A DNA stretch of 64,000 nt from Nectonema munidae (lineage: Eukaryota; Nematomorpha; Nectonematoida; Nectonematidae). Positions within the stretch are counted from its first letter, which is position 1. Each line of letters starts with the position of its first letter. Positions 24,080 through 34,692 of this stretch are shown here, piece by piece. The stretch is taken from the NCBI GenBank assembly GCA_030549495.1, contig JAUIRK010001035.1, positions 186,001-250,000 of the forward strand, written 5' to 3'. A model generated the notes under the pieces. It did not search any database. It was given only the letters and a program-made list of their open reading frames with translations, and was not told the origin of the DNA. Made by a program: the position numbers and the translations under genes.

Positions 24080-26147
24080 ATCTTCACAAATAAACTGGCA
24101 TTCATTCATAGAAAGATATCCAAATGACTCGTCTAAATTGTTCGAACAATTAAATTCTCAAATTATCGATATAGTCAAAAGAAGTACAACATTAGTTGAA
24201 TATAGGAAAAACAAATATAAAGTTAAGTCCAATGGTTGGATCACGGACGTAGTTATGCAAATGATGAAGTCACGTGATAAACTCTGTCAAAAATACAAAA
24301 AAAGTAGAAATATAAATATGAAAAGAGAGTATACCTCATTAAAAAATCGAATCAAGTATAAAATTAGAAATCTGAAACAAGAGTATTATTATGGAATTTT
24401 CTCTACTTGTAACTCAACTCAAAAGACATGGTCAAGCATCAATACGATTCTAAAAGGTAAGAACAGTAAAAAATTAACTATCAAAGAAAATGATGAGTAC
24501 TACGATGATTATACGTTAGCCAATATTTTTAACAAAAATTTTACTCACGTACAAAATTATGACTCACCGAATAAGCGCAATTACGACTATATAAGTAATA
24601 CAGCTGAATCTTTTATATTCGAACTTTGTTCAAATGAGAGTCTGGTATTAATTATAGATAAAATGAAGAATAATCACACTAAAGATATCTATGGAGTATC
24701 AAACAATCATGTAAAACTGATAAAGCACAATATTTGTGACACTTTATGTAAAGCTATAAATATTTCTATAAAAAAATTGCATCTTTCCTGATACTCTCAA
24801 GCTTAATAAAGCCGTTCCCGTGTATAAGAAGGATGACAAAAACTGTATAGACAATTACCGACCCATATCAATCATCCCAACACTTTCAAAAATATTTGAA
24901 GGGTTCATTCACCACCAGTTAAAGTATTATTTAACTTCGATCAACTATCTAAATGATTATCAATTCGGGTTTCGTCAGTATTATTCGACTGAATCTTTTC
25001 ATTCCTGTCTCATTAATAAGATAGTTAAAATTCTAGAGGGTAAGGATGATGCACTAATTTTCCTTTTTGATTTATCAAAAGCTTTCGATCGGGTTAGTCA
25101 CTCATCAATTTTAAAAAACTTGAATGAATGTGGTCTCAGCAGGGATTCATTGCAATTTCTCGAATCGTATCTTACTAGTAGAAGACAAATTGTAAAAGTT
25201 AATGATGTCTTTTCTGGGAAGTTGGTCCTTAAAAATGGAGTTCCTCAGGGTTCCATTTTGGGACCCTTACTTTTCTGTATTGCAATCAACGAAATTTTCT
25301 ACCTTCCAAGCATTTTTGATTTTATGCTTTTTGCAGACGACATTTGTGCCATCTTACCTCTGTCTAAAATAAAAAAAGGTGAAGTTATTGATATTAGTAG
25401 TTTAAACGAAAGTTTGAACAATTTGTATGATTGGTGTTTAGAAAATAACTTATCCTTGAACAAGAATAAATCAAAATACATGGTGATCTCTAAAAAAAGG
25501 AGGAAACACGAACTTTGAAGTCAACAGGTATCGCAGAAAAAACTAGTTTGAAAATACTTGGATTAATTTTTGATAATCAACTTAAGTTTAAGCAGCACAC
25601 AGATCAATTGGCTCATAATCTGAACCGAGTGATTGGCATTTTATATTTTGGGAAAAATATTTTTACTTTAAAAGTAAAATTTTTGATTTATAAACAATTG
25701 TTTCTTTCCTACATAAATTACAGCATCATAAATTGGTTTCCTTATGGTAACAAACGCTTACAGATCATACAAAAGAAAACATTGAGAGTTATTTTTAATA
25801 TGAATAGGACGGATCATACTGCTGAAATTTTCATCAGCAACAATTTACTGAAGGTTGAAGATATCTTTAGACAAAGACTTGGAATATTTCTTTTCAAATA
25901 TTTCAATGGTTGTCTGCAAAATATATTCAGCCCACCAATCATGTATAGAGATAATGTTACATATAACACTAGAAACTCTCAAAAACCTTTAAAAATTTCA
26001 TACAGACTAAAAGGATCAGCAATATCTTTGGAAAAAAAGGCAAGTGATTTTTACATAGATAATATGAACCTCTTTGAGAATCTACCAATGTCTCTACTTT
26101 CTTTCAAAAAAACAATTAAAAATTATTTGTTGAGTAAGTATGTATAA
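24080..26147 (+). pseudogene. LINE ORF2: linker, reverse transcriptase and C-terminus
   Basis: Three frames continue ORF2. Block 24138-24791 is the basic linker (DKLCQKYKKSR, TWSSINTILKGK). Block 24820-25518 is the reverse transcriptase with YRPISIIPTLSKIFE, YQFGFRQYYSTES, FLFDLSKAFDRV, GVPQGSILGPLLFCIAIN and catalytic FADD. Block 25515-26147 is the thumb and C-terminus (LKILGLIFDNQLKFKQH, RNSQKPLKI). The first and second blocks are separated by a frameshift near 24790 and the second and third by one near 25510. Catalytic residues are intact, so decay looks fairly recent, but the copy is not functional. Confidence 0.85.
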
Positions 26148-26260
26148 TTAGGATTTTTTAAATACTTCTGTGAACTTTTATAGTGCATCTGTCAGTATAA
26201 TTTTTTCATTAATGGAAAAATCTATTTGACGGCCATTTCTGGCTACTGATTTTTCCTGTA

Positions 26261-28651
26261 CAGTGGAGCCCGCTTATTGTCATACCCTCGGTGTATGAAT
26301 AAATTATGACATAATCCGGGATATTCTAATACACGGGCTTAGCTATTTTCATGATTATGGTGGTTATAACGATTTAATTGCGCGTGGTTATACATGTAGG
26401 GGCCTACACTGATAAGTGGCAACACGATGGTTAACAATTAAAACAAGTATTTATTATATTATTCAGACATTATTATCACAATATACAAATAAAAGAATAA
26501 AAAATTTATTTAGTATCACTTTTTTCATACATTATTTATTAAAATGTACAAATAAATAATATATACACACGCATTGACAAGTAGGCCTAAAGAATCCATC
26601 AGGTAAGTTTTTTTTTCATTTGAAGCTGTGGATCTGCGAATTGTCTATTTAGATTTAAAAAAGTCTGTTATGGAGGTCTGTTTGGCCGAATGTTGCAACC
26701 GCCGTTTGCAGCTCACTTTCCAGAGTGTAGAAGGTGGTGAGATCGTGGCCGATGGCTTCCAGATAGGCACGCACAGATGACGGGCCGTCGAGGGCAACAT
26801 GGGCCTTTGGTGGTGGAGGCAGTTCAGCTGACTCATCGTCACTGTCAGCAGTGGGGCAGACATCTGGCTGGCGTACTGTGTCACAGATGTCGTCATCTGT
26901 CAAGACCCCATGGCACTCAGTCTGGGAATCCACGTCCACGTAGGCCTGGAACTCTTCTGTTGTCATCCCATCTGGTGCCTGGACCTGGTGGTCTGCAGTG
27001 GGAGCATCTGGAGCAGAGGGGATACGGAAGCCGGCATGGTCAAAGCAGTTTGCCACACTGGACTGTTTTACATCCTGCCATGCCACTTTCAACATGTGCA
27101 TAGCATCCAGGACTGTAAACTTGCGGGCGAAGGTGCTGGCAGAGAACTCAGCTTCACCTGCGTCGATGTATGCAACAATCTTCTGGACCACCTTCTTCCT
27201 GTAGAGTGCCTTCAGGTTTCGGATGATCCCCATGTCACATGGCTGCTTGATGGAGGTCGTGTTGGGCGGCAGGAAGAAGAGGCGAATGTGGGGAAGGTCA
27301 TTTGCTGCATCCTTGGGGTGAGCCGAGCAGTTGTCGAGGACAAGGGCAATGTGCCGCCCCTGCCTGGCCATGTCACGTTCAAAGTCTCTTAGCCAGTCTC
27401 GAAACAGGTTCCCAGTCATCCATGCGTTTTTATTGTTCATGTATGGGACTGGAAGCTGGGGGACTCCTCTAAAGCACCTGGGCTTGGCACTTTTGCCAAC
27501 CACCAGTAGAGGACGCTTGTCCCTGCCGTCCATGTTGGCAGTGACGAGGGCGGTGAGACGCTCCTTGACCTTCTTGCTGCCGCTCAGCTTCTGTGCTGCA
27601 TCTGCCAAGGTGCCGTCAGGTAGGGCACGGAAGTAGATTCCCGTCTCATCTGCGTTGTAGACGTCACAGGGTTCATACTTCTCAAGCAGCTCGGGCAGCA
27701 CAGTTGAAAGCCATGTGTCTGCAGCTGGGATGTCAGCATCACTTTTCTCCCCATGTGCCTTTTTATATTTGATCGAGAAACGGTCCTTCCAACAGCAGAT
27801 CCAGCCATTGGTTGCCTTGAAATCGTCCTTTCCTAGGTTGGCAGCGAGCTGGTTGGCCTTCTCCTCCAGGACTGCAGTGGTGATGGGACAGCCATGGGTA
27901 CGGGCATCCACGAACCAGGTGTAAAGGGCCGTCTCGACGTCAGCTGCCTTGCCAGTCCGCATGCGCATGCGGTTGCCGTTCTTGTTCTGCTCAGCATCTT
28001 GCAGGATCTGGGACTTCTTGCTGAGAATTTTTGAAATGGTGGACTGTGAAACACCATACGTTTTGGACAATTGAGTTTGTGATTGGCTAGATGACCACTT
28101 TAAGATCTCCAGCTTCTGGGCAAGGGACAAGTCATTTCGCTTACGTTTAGCACTCATGATTAAAAACTGAAGAATAGCTTAGCAAAAACTGGCCTTTTTA
28201 TCGGCAAATGTTGTTTTGATTGGGAAGTTTATTTAAGATCAAAAGGATGCATCCTTTCAAGACTTGTGTGTGCAGTTGTGTGTGTGTGCAGTGTGTGTGT
28301 TGCTATGCGTGCGTGGGTGCATGTGCGAAGCTTCGTGATCACAATGTTGCTTTCGTGATCACATGTGATTTATCGACGCATTAACCTGTCAGAAGTCTCA
28401 CCAAATGGTTAAAGCCAAATGATTTTTAACGGGAAAGTGCGACCATGCGCGAACACTCATCATGGTGATGCTTATCGATAACATCGTCATGGTCATGGTT
28501 AATTAAGGGATTAGACTTTGATGTAACTTATTGGTGCATTACTGTTGGTTTAGTGATAAGATAGCAGTTCAAGTTGATGAAAAAATGCGTGTATCGGCGC
28601 GATAATCCTGCAAAATGTTATTCTAAAAATTAATTTTGGCTAATTTCACTG
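26261..28651 (-). mobile_element. pogo/Tigger DNA transposon, GC-rich
   Basis: A TA dinucleotide (26259-26260) precedes the terminus CAGTGGAGCCCGCTTATTGT, a pogo/Tigger-type end. The transposase is uninterrupted on the minus strand. No convincing matching terminus was found upstream of the transposase: a CACTG at 28647-28651 is a weak candidate. The right part may be truncated or diverged. From about 26640 to about 28610 the sequence is far richer in G and C than all flanking DNA, with CA/TG runs near 28260-28320. Confidence 0.8.
26655..28157 (-). CDS. pogo/Tigger transposase, 500 aa, uninterrupted
   Basis: This is a complete-looking DDE transposase of the pogo/Tigger group (Tc1/mariner-IS630 superfamily), which cuts and pastes its own element at TA sites. 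Residues ~8-52 form a CENP-B N-type helix-turn-helix (SLAQKLEILKW, YGVSQSTISKIL). Residues ~75-132 form the second CENP-B/Tc5 HTH (FKATNGWICCWKDRF). The catalytic DDE_1 core follows, with Asp170 (VYNADETG), Asp275 (LVLDNCSAHP) and Asp308 (IKQPCDMG), so all three acidic residues are present. The C-terminus is acidic and proline-rich. The ATG at 28155-28157 begins MSAKRKRNDLS, a usual family start. High GC and clean reading frame contrast with every other element here, suggesting recent arrival. A domesticated host gene is possible but less likely, given the adjacent TIR. Confidence 0.93.
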   Translation of the reverse strand: MSAKRKRNDLSLAQKLEILKWSSSQSQTQLSKTYGVSQSTISKILSKKSQILQDAEQNKNGNRMRMRTGKAADVETALYTWFVDARTHGCPITTAVLEEKANQLAANLGKDDFKATNGWICCWKDRFSIKYKKAHGEKSDADIPAADTWLSTVLPELLEKYEPCDVYNADETGIYFRALPDGTLADAAQKLSGSKKVKERLTALVTANMDGRDKRPLLVVGKSAKPRCFRGVPQLPVPYMNNKNAWMTGNLFRDWLRDFERDMARQGRHIALVLDNCSAHPKDAANDLPHIRLFFLPPNTTSIKQPCDMGIIRNLKALYRKKVVQKIVAYIDAGEAEFSASTFARKFTVLDAMHMLKVAWQDVKQSSVANCFDHAGFRIPSAPDAPTADHQVQAPDGMTTEEFQAYVDVDSQTECHGVLTDDDICDTVRQPDVCPTADSDDESAELPPPPKAHVALDGPSSVRAYLEAIGHDLTTFYTLESELQTAVATFGQTDLHNRLF

Positions 28652-28700
28652 TCATTTTTTTGATGTTTTTATGATACAATAAATTTTTTTCTCTCCCTCA
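28158..28700. other. Upstream region of the Tigger transposase and LINE 3' tail
   Basis: Sequence to about 28610 shares the higher GC of the transposon and is probably its 5' non-coding part, with a (GT)n-rich tract at 28264-28318. From about 28640 it is AT-rich again and holds GATACAATAAA, a likely LINE or gene polyadenylation context. Confidence 0.45.
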
Positions 28701-29053
28701 AAAAAAAGAACACTACCTCAATAGTTTAATATATACAGATGATCCCTACTATTATTTCATTTTGGAAAATTTAACAAACGAAAATCCTGTTGTAATTTTC
28801 GCCAAAAGTGTTCACAAATTTCTCAAATTGAAAGGTAACATGTTCTCTGATCACTTTTCTCAAGAAGACCTTCAACTGATAGAAAGCAATAATGTAAAAA
28901 ATGTTATTTTAATTTCTCAATCTGCACTTCATCACAGCCAAGCTATTTTATCAAAATATACCGAAAAAACCTGGCAAAGTTATATAAAAAATCAATTTAA
29001 CTCTGAAGGGAAAGTTTGCTATGTTTCTGTCACGACTCAACCTTTGTTTATGC

Positions 29054-31452
29054 CAGCGGTTTTAATCCTCGGTCGCGACCCAAATTTTGGTCCCCTGGCT
29101 ATTTTTTTGTGCCGCCAAGGGCTAATGAAAAAAACGGGAAGATAAAAAAATCCTGAAATAACAAAAATAAAACTGAATTTTACGTGTAGAAATCAATAAT
29201 TTACGAATCAATTCGCTATTCTCTCGTCCATTCAACTGTATACACTTATAATTGCAAGTAAAAACAATGCAATGCATACCAAGTGCCGATCTAGTTTCTA
29301 TTATGTTATAGCGAGAGCGCAATTAACAGAAGTATTGCAACTCTGGCAAATTTACAGTAAATATTTGTCAATACATGTCTATCAATTTAGGAAATAAAGA
29401 GCATTGACAGCTCTAATATGCATTCATTTTTTTCTTGTTCTCAAAGGTGTGTCAGCAAGTGATTAATTTATGATTGTTTTGATCTTATTTCATTACTAAG
29501 GCTTATAAACGTCCTTATAAAGAAGAATTTCTCAATCTGGGATTTACAGAATTAAAAGATTATGGTGTATGAAAGCCCAAATATGTTTTATGTATGGAAA
29601 TGTTTAGCAACGAGTCGATGAAAGAAAATAAATTGAAGCGCTATCTTGAAACTAAACATGCTACTTTTTCTAACAGTGACAGAAAATTCTTCGGGAAAAA
29701 GGAAATTCAAATTAAAAGCCAGAGATTTGATACGCAAAGTAACAAAGGACTTTTTTCCCTTTTCCATTCTACTACTATTGCATCTTTCCTGGCAGCTTGG
29801 AGAATTGCAAAAGAGAAAAAGAACCACACAATCGGAGAAGATTTAGTGAAGCCTGCCGCTATTGACATGGTTAAAACAGTATGTGGAGATGATGTAGCTA
29901 GGAAAATCCAAGAGATATCATTGTCGAATGACACAGTTTATTCTCGCATTGTTGACATGTCAAACCATGTCAAAATTAAATTAATTGAATTTTTGAAAAA
30001 AAGTTGTCAATACTGAGAGTGTCTTCAGTTAGATGAATCGATGGACATTAGTAATGATGATGCTCAACTCATGGTCTATGTAAAATTTCAAAGAGCAGAC
30101 GATATGAAAGAAGAATTTCTCTCTTGCGAGCAGCTTCATACTACCACAACGGGTGAAGATATATTTAAAATGATGGATTCTTTTCCAAAAGATGAAGGAC
30201 TATCCTGGAATCAATGTTACAGTGTGTGTTGTGATGGTACACCAGCCATGCTTCGCTCTGGTCAGGTATTTACAAGTCGAGTAAAAAATGTGAACCCAGA
30301 AGTACTTATTCTTCACTGTTTTCTTCACCGAGAGAACCTTGCAGCTAAACGTCTTTCTGAGGAGTTAATTGTTGTAATGAAGAAGTCATTCAAATCGTTA
30401 ACTTCATTAAATGTAGATCACTAAACAGTAGAATTTTTAATCGGATGTGCGAGGATTTTGGGTAAGAACATACCCATTTGCTCTACCATTCTAAGGTTCG
30501 ATGGTTATCTCAAGGGAAAGTTCTTCAGAGGTTACTGGAAACGAAATTAGAAGTTCAGATATTTTTGGTGTATCAAAAACACCAACTTGCTTCTAGGTTT
30601 GACAATTCAAAATGGCTTTTACAATTGGCGTATTTCATAGACATTTTTACAGAAATTAACAACTTGAATACATCAATACAAGGCCAAAATGAGACACTGG
30701 TAGAAACAGCAGAAAAGTTGAGAGCATTCAAAGCGTGGCTCAGATTATGGAAACGAAAAATTTCCGTTGGAAAATTTCATTTTTTCCCAAACCTTACTTT
30801 TTGCAGATAATTCATAAAGCTTCCTTTATGAAGTGTAAGAAATTGTAGTGCAACACGTGGAAATGTCCATTTATAGCTGGGTCAGAAATCCATTTGATGT
30901 GAAAATTGAAGATCTACTTCAGGAAATTTCGGATATCTACCAATTAGAAGAGCAACTAATTGAAATAAAAAATGACAAAGCTCTTGAATATGATTTTAAA
31001 ACAGAAACTTTGAGTGCTTTCTGGACATAGATTTATTTATAAAAGAAGTGGTTGGGTTTCAAGCACTTAAGACCCTTCTTCCTTTCCCAACAACATATTT
31101 GTGTGGGACTGCATTTTCAGCTCCTATGGCTGTTAAAAATAAATATCGAAATCGTTTATCACCGGAGCACGACATGCGATGTTGTCTGTCAACAATAAAA
31201 CCCCGTTTTGAAGAGCTTTCAAGAAAACTTCAAACGCAACGTTCTCATTAATTGTAACTTCTACGTCAAATTAAAACATAGTAATAAATAAGATGCTTCT
31301 TTTGTAAATAAATAAAAAACCTTTTGATTTCTTAAATCAAAGTTAGATACAAATTTTTTTTATTATCCTTCTTATTTTTTTACATGATGGGTCGCGAGTG
31401 TTTGTGTCGTAGGTAAATTGGGTCGGGAAATGAAAAAGGTTAAGAACCGCTG
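29054..31452 (+). mobile_element. hAT transposon (BED/SCAND3-ZBED5-like), 2.4 kb
   Basis: Perfect 8-bp target duplications GTTTATGC flank the element (29046-29053 and 31453-31460). The ends are CAGCGGTTTTAATCC on the left and CAGCGGTTCTTAACC read inward from the right. Both ends carry subterminal GGTCGCGACCCAAATTTTGG or related GCGACCC blocks, typical of this hAT branch. Inside lies a transposase with several breaks. The perfect duplications indicate an insertion younger than most other hAT copies in the window. Confidence 0.92.
29497..31251 (+). pseudogene. hAT transposase, broken (BED finger to dimerisation domain)
   Basis: The N-terminal part reads KRPYKEEFLNLGFTEL and CMEMFSNESMKENKLKRYLE followed by TKHATF, a BED-like zinc finger region. 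The catalytic part follows from 29594 to 30424 (FLAAWRIAKEKKNHTIGEDL, LDESMDISNDDAQLMVY, CDGTPAMLRSGQVF, LILHCFLHRENLAAKRL). Insertion-domain segments lie at 30478-30810 (YHSKVRWLSQGKVLQRLLE). The C-terminal dimerisation block (FPTTYLCGTAFSAPMAVKNK and YRNRL, ending QTQRSH) lies at 31048-31251. At least four stops or shifts break it (near 29570, 30016, 30424-30480 and 30810-31050), so it is inactive. The family is common in arthropods and vertebrates as SCAND3/ZBED5/GTF2IRD2-like proteins. Confidence 0.9.
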
Positions 31453-31809
31453 GTTTATGCTAATCAATATTGCATCATATTCATCATGAGCCTCTTTTAT
31501 GAAAACAACCTTCTGAAGTGCTTTCTCAATACATTCGACAAAACCAGATGGCCAAGCTACCTTTGTTCATGCTAAACATATCAACAAACCGCGCTTCATA
31601 TTCTCATCTCATGCCCCCAAATTAAAAGACATATTAGAACGGGAATCCTAGACATTCTTGTTGATACAAATAATTTAAACAGTCCTGAAGAATTATTGGA
31701 AGATTTGGGTTTAATTCTAAATTTCTCCAGGAACCCAGATTTCATAAATATGTGCAAACTCGTTGTTGAAAACACAGAACTCAATCTATTTCATTCCATA
31801 ACCCTTTGA

Positions 31810-33010
31810 AATTTTTTTCTTTTCTTCACACCTTCTCTTTCGATTCTCTTCCAACCATTTGAGAAAAATATGAATGTTTATATCCTTCTTTGAAAAACGA
31901 AACCGCATACAGAATTCTTCTTTTGATTTTATTATTATAGAAGTTTTATTTCAGTTTACTTTTGTGTGATTGTATTTTATCTTTACTTCGACCTCATCAA
32001 TATGATGGTATTGTTAAATTATAAGAAACCATTTAGTTTCATTTGAAATTTTGATTTTAATAAAAAAAATATATTTAAAAAATTGTAAAAAAAAATTAGC
32101 TTAAAATTGAAGACATACTAAAAATTACATTTTGATTTAAAATAGAGAAGTCTAAGGTATATAAATCTACATGTTGCAAATTTAAATTTTGAGGATTAGA
32201 TACATAGTGCGAAATTCTACTAAGAAACATACAAATTTTTATTCGCTTAGTATTCTTTGTATATATCTTCTTATAACTTTTCTTCTTTTTGCGTCCACCA
32301 CTCCAGCTATAACAAGAATTTATTGCTTCTATTTCATGCATATCTTTACATATTTTCTCTTCACATTGAACGAAAAAAGTAAGCACTTCCCAAACATTTA
32401 TTTTATCATAAGGAAGACTACACTTTAAACTAAAAAATTATAAATTAAAAATTTTTTAATTAATTATTTTTAATTTCAATAAAATCACCTGTTGTAAAAA
32501 CCTTCGCAGTGGTTATTTGTTCTTACATTCCTTTTATTATTTTTTCAAACCAATTTGTCTCAAAATAAGTAAAAAAAATCACTAACTTGAAATTGCGACA
32601 TTAATCTTTTAATTCTATATGCAACTTTCACCTAAAATTTTTAAAAGGAGACTCTATTTCAATTGAATAAAAGTAATTTTACTTCAAAAAGTGGAAGAAA
32701 AGCTGAAGCAAGCTAGAATCTAATGCTTTTTCGAAAAGATTCACTTTTCGAGTAAAGAAAATGATATAAGTTTTCTATAAACATTGCCATATTGACCCGA
32801 TAGAGACCAAAGATTATATGTAAAATATATTTATACTATATTATATGTAATATATAGAATTTATATTAGTTTTAATCTAACCTATTTTATAAAAAGCGTT
32901 TACTTACAATATTAGTATGTTTATTTTAAGAATTAAATGGAAAAGACTCATTTCAAACAGCGATCCTTTATAAAAACGGGCTAATAAGGCAGAAAAAAGG
33001 AAGAAAATAA
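31810..33010. other. AT-rich non-coding stretch
   Basis: ORFs at 32096-32386 (-) and 32189-32428 (+) are overlapping and featureless. No gene was seen. Confidence 0.4.
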
Positions 33011-33780
33011 AGATTAGTATGTTTATTTAATTTTTTTTCTGAACAGAAAGCAATCAAATTATTTCTTAAATATTCCAAATCAAATCCAGCAGAGTACAAA
33101 ACAAGAATGTAATTGTATATATTGGTTCTCCTCCATATCCTTCTAATTCGATTAAATCTAAGAATATTGTTGGTGATGATCACAACCATCAAACTTTAAA
33201 AATTTTATAAGCAAAGGCTTACTAGTTATGTTTGAAGCTTCACCCATGATGACACATATTTTAGAATTTTGTTCAATAATTTTAGTGAATATTTTTTTTA
33301 TCTCCCTTGCAATAAGATCAACTATTTTCACGCCAGTTTTACGAAAATGAAGTCCAACACACATGTCAACTCCATTTTTTATTTAAAGCTCAATCTCATC
33401 TTCAACATCAGAAAATTGCCCACTTCTTTTTTTTCTAAAATGTATACTGTAAAAATTTACATGTGGAGTCAATATGTTTCTGGTTCAATTTATCCATACA
33501 TTTTGTAATTGCGTCATATGCAGGATCTTGTAGATTCTTGACACAGGTTTCGTGGGCTTTTGATGATAAATGCTTGGTCATTTTATTAGAAATGCTTGCT
33601 GGATTGTTTTTTCCTTTCCTGAGACTACAATACTGTGGCTTCCCCATTCCATCGATATGTGAATTCCCTTCATGTTTATGGAACCAAATTTGGGACAGTG
33701 ACCACAACCAAGTTCCTTACTATGAACAATCAATCCATCGTAATTTTTCTTGAATATCTCATTTTGCTCTATACTCCAAC
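33011..33780 (-). pseudogene. Decayed hAT transposase (KIAA1586/ZBED-like)
   Basis: Minus-strand reading gives, in order, ELGCGHCPKFGSINMKGIHI and EWGSHSIVV (zinc-finger and strand motif), QQASLIKMTKHLSSKAHETC (the K-H-S-KAH block of TTF-type fingers), VGLHFRKTGVKIVDLIAREI, and a core block with KICVIMGEASNITSKPLLIK in place of the usual DEST-S-K. SAGFDLEYLRNNLIAFCSEK matches the family's F-x-x-EYL-x-x-NL-AFCSDG. At least four breaks separate these pieces and the C-terminal half is missing. It is old and inactive. Confidence 0.75.
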
Positions 33781-34501
33781 AGTCTGGAAGAGCTAATGCT
33801 GATCTGCCTCATCTCTAGTTTGCACAGTCTCGGAAACCGAAGTTTCAATGGCATAATTAAATAAGTGGTTTAGTAGTTAGTAAAATTAGTACAATACTGT
33901 CCTTTCAAAAATTCCTTTCATATTTTAAATAAATTATAATTTTATTTTTGATATTTTATAACGATTTTAATGTTTTTAGAATCAAAATTGAGCATGTTGG
34001 ATTTGCTTTGTATGGATAAGTTTAATTTAAAAGAACGAAAAAAATTTCTTGTGGTTAACTCACCTATGAAAGATAATTTACCGAAAGGTGAAATGATGCG
34101 ACTAAATTATTTCCGAAAAGTTGGCTTTTAAATGAACTAAGACAATATTAAGCAAAAAATCATAGAAATGAAATGTATTACGTTTAAAAATTTCGCATTG
34201 ATTGGAAGGTTTGATTTATTTATTTGACAGGCTTAATTAACTTTTATAAAGAATAAGTGATTCACACCATAAGCTTTGCAATCAATTGATTAAAGGGGTT
34301 TTACACAACAATTTTGTAAAAATATTACATATTAAAAAAAGGTCACGGATATTGTTAAAGATTCTTTAGAAAGTGTTTTACAATTTTTCAACTTAACAAA
34401 ATTGAAATCTTTATTAATTGCTTCCATGCGTAATATGTTAATAAATATATTTTAAAAACTAAAGTAGAAAAAAACAACAAACTTTTTTTAACTGTTAATA
34501 A
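33781..34501. other. AT-rich non-coding stretch
   Basis: Nothing recognisable was seen between the hAT relic and the SINE. Confidence 0.4.
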
Positions 34502-34692
34502 CAGGTTGGTTGGTTTGAGATATCAAAGCACTTTCAGCCGTAAGGCTATATGCTCGTATTATGCTTAAAATGGTTAATCACAGTTTTTGTGAATTTGTTT
34601 TTAGAGTTGGGAGCCTTGGGGATCAAACCCCTGACCTTCAACTCTTAAGCTGAGAGGTACACCCTAACAACCATTGAGGCTCAGTTAGTGAC
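34502..34692 (-). repeat. tRNA-derived SINE (copy 2, more complete)
   Basis: On the minus strand this begins with GAGCCTCAATGGTTGTTAGG, whose GAGCC half pairs with the GGCTCCCA that ends the tRNA-like head. An anticodon-like arm (CTCT-CAGCTTA-AGAG) and a T arm with B box GGTTTGATCC follow. The ~100-bp body and (CCAA)n tail match copy 1 at high identity. The loop would read GCT if taken as an anticodon. It is not an intact tRNA gene. Confidence 0.8.

Larger units (their letters stand above)
22699..26258 (+). mobile_element. Nearly complete LINE (Jockey/CR1-like), frameshifted
   Basis: The element contains, in order, the end of ORF1 (zinc knuckles), an APE-type endonuclease, a linker, reverse transcriptase and a C-terminal part on the plus strand. 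ORF1 lacks its 5' part because the copy begins directly after the SINE. ORF2 is broken into at least three frames, with an A-rich tract of about 250 bp between the endonuclease and the linker. The 3' UTR runs to about 26258, where the Tigger element begins. More 3' UTR-like sequence with AATAAA appears at about 28640-28695, suggesting that Tigger inserted into this LINE's tail. Confidence 0.85.
28700..31809 (+). pseudogene. Unidentified decayed ORF split by a hAT insertion
   Basis: From about 28703 to 29053 the plus strand is open and codes for an ordinary-looking protein segment (EHYLNSLIYTDDPYYYF, SQEDLQLIESNNVKNVILIS, KTWQSYIKNQF). After the hAT element (29054-31452) and its target duplication, coding-like sequence resumes (GQATFVHAKHINKPRFIFSS, SPEELLEDLGLILNF) to about 31809. 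The second part is interrupted by several stops or shifts. No domain or family was recognised. It may be a host pseudogene, a retrocopy or another element's ORF. Expression looks unlikely. Confidence 0.5.

Noticed and set aside
26777-27924. Plus-strand ORFs of 69-160 codons opposite the Tigger transposase
   Set aside because: They are antisense shadows of a GC-rich coding region, with no domains and no start context; the minus frame explains the composition.
26655-28157. Bacterial contamination or bacterial gene
   Set aside because: The protein is a eukaryotic pogo/Tigger transposase with CENP-B-type HTH domains and sits next to a typical TA-flanked terminus.
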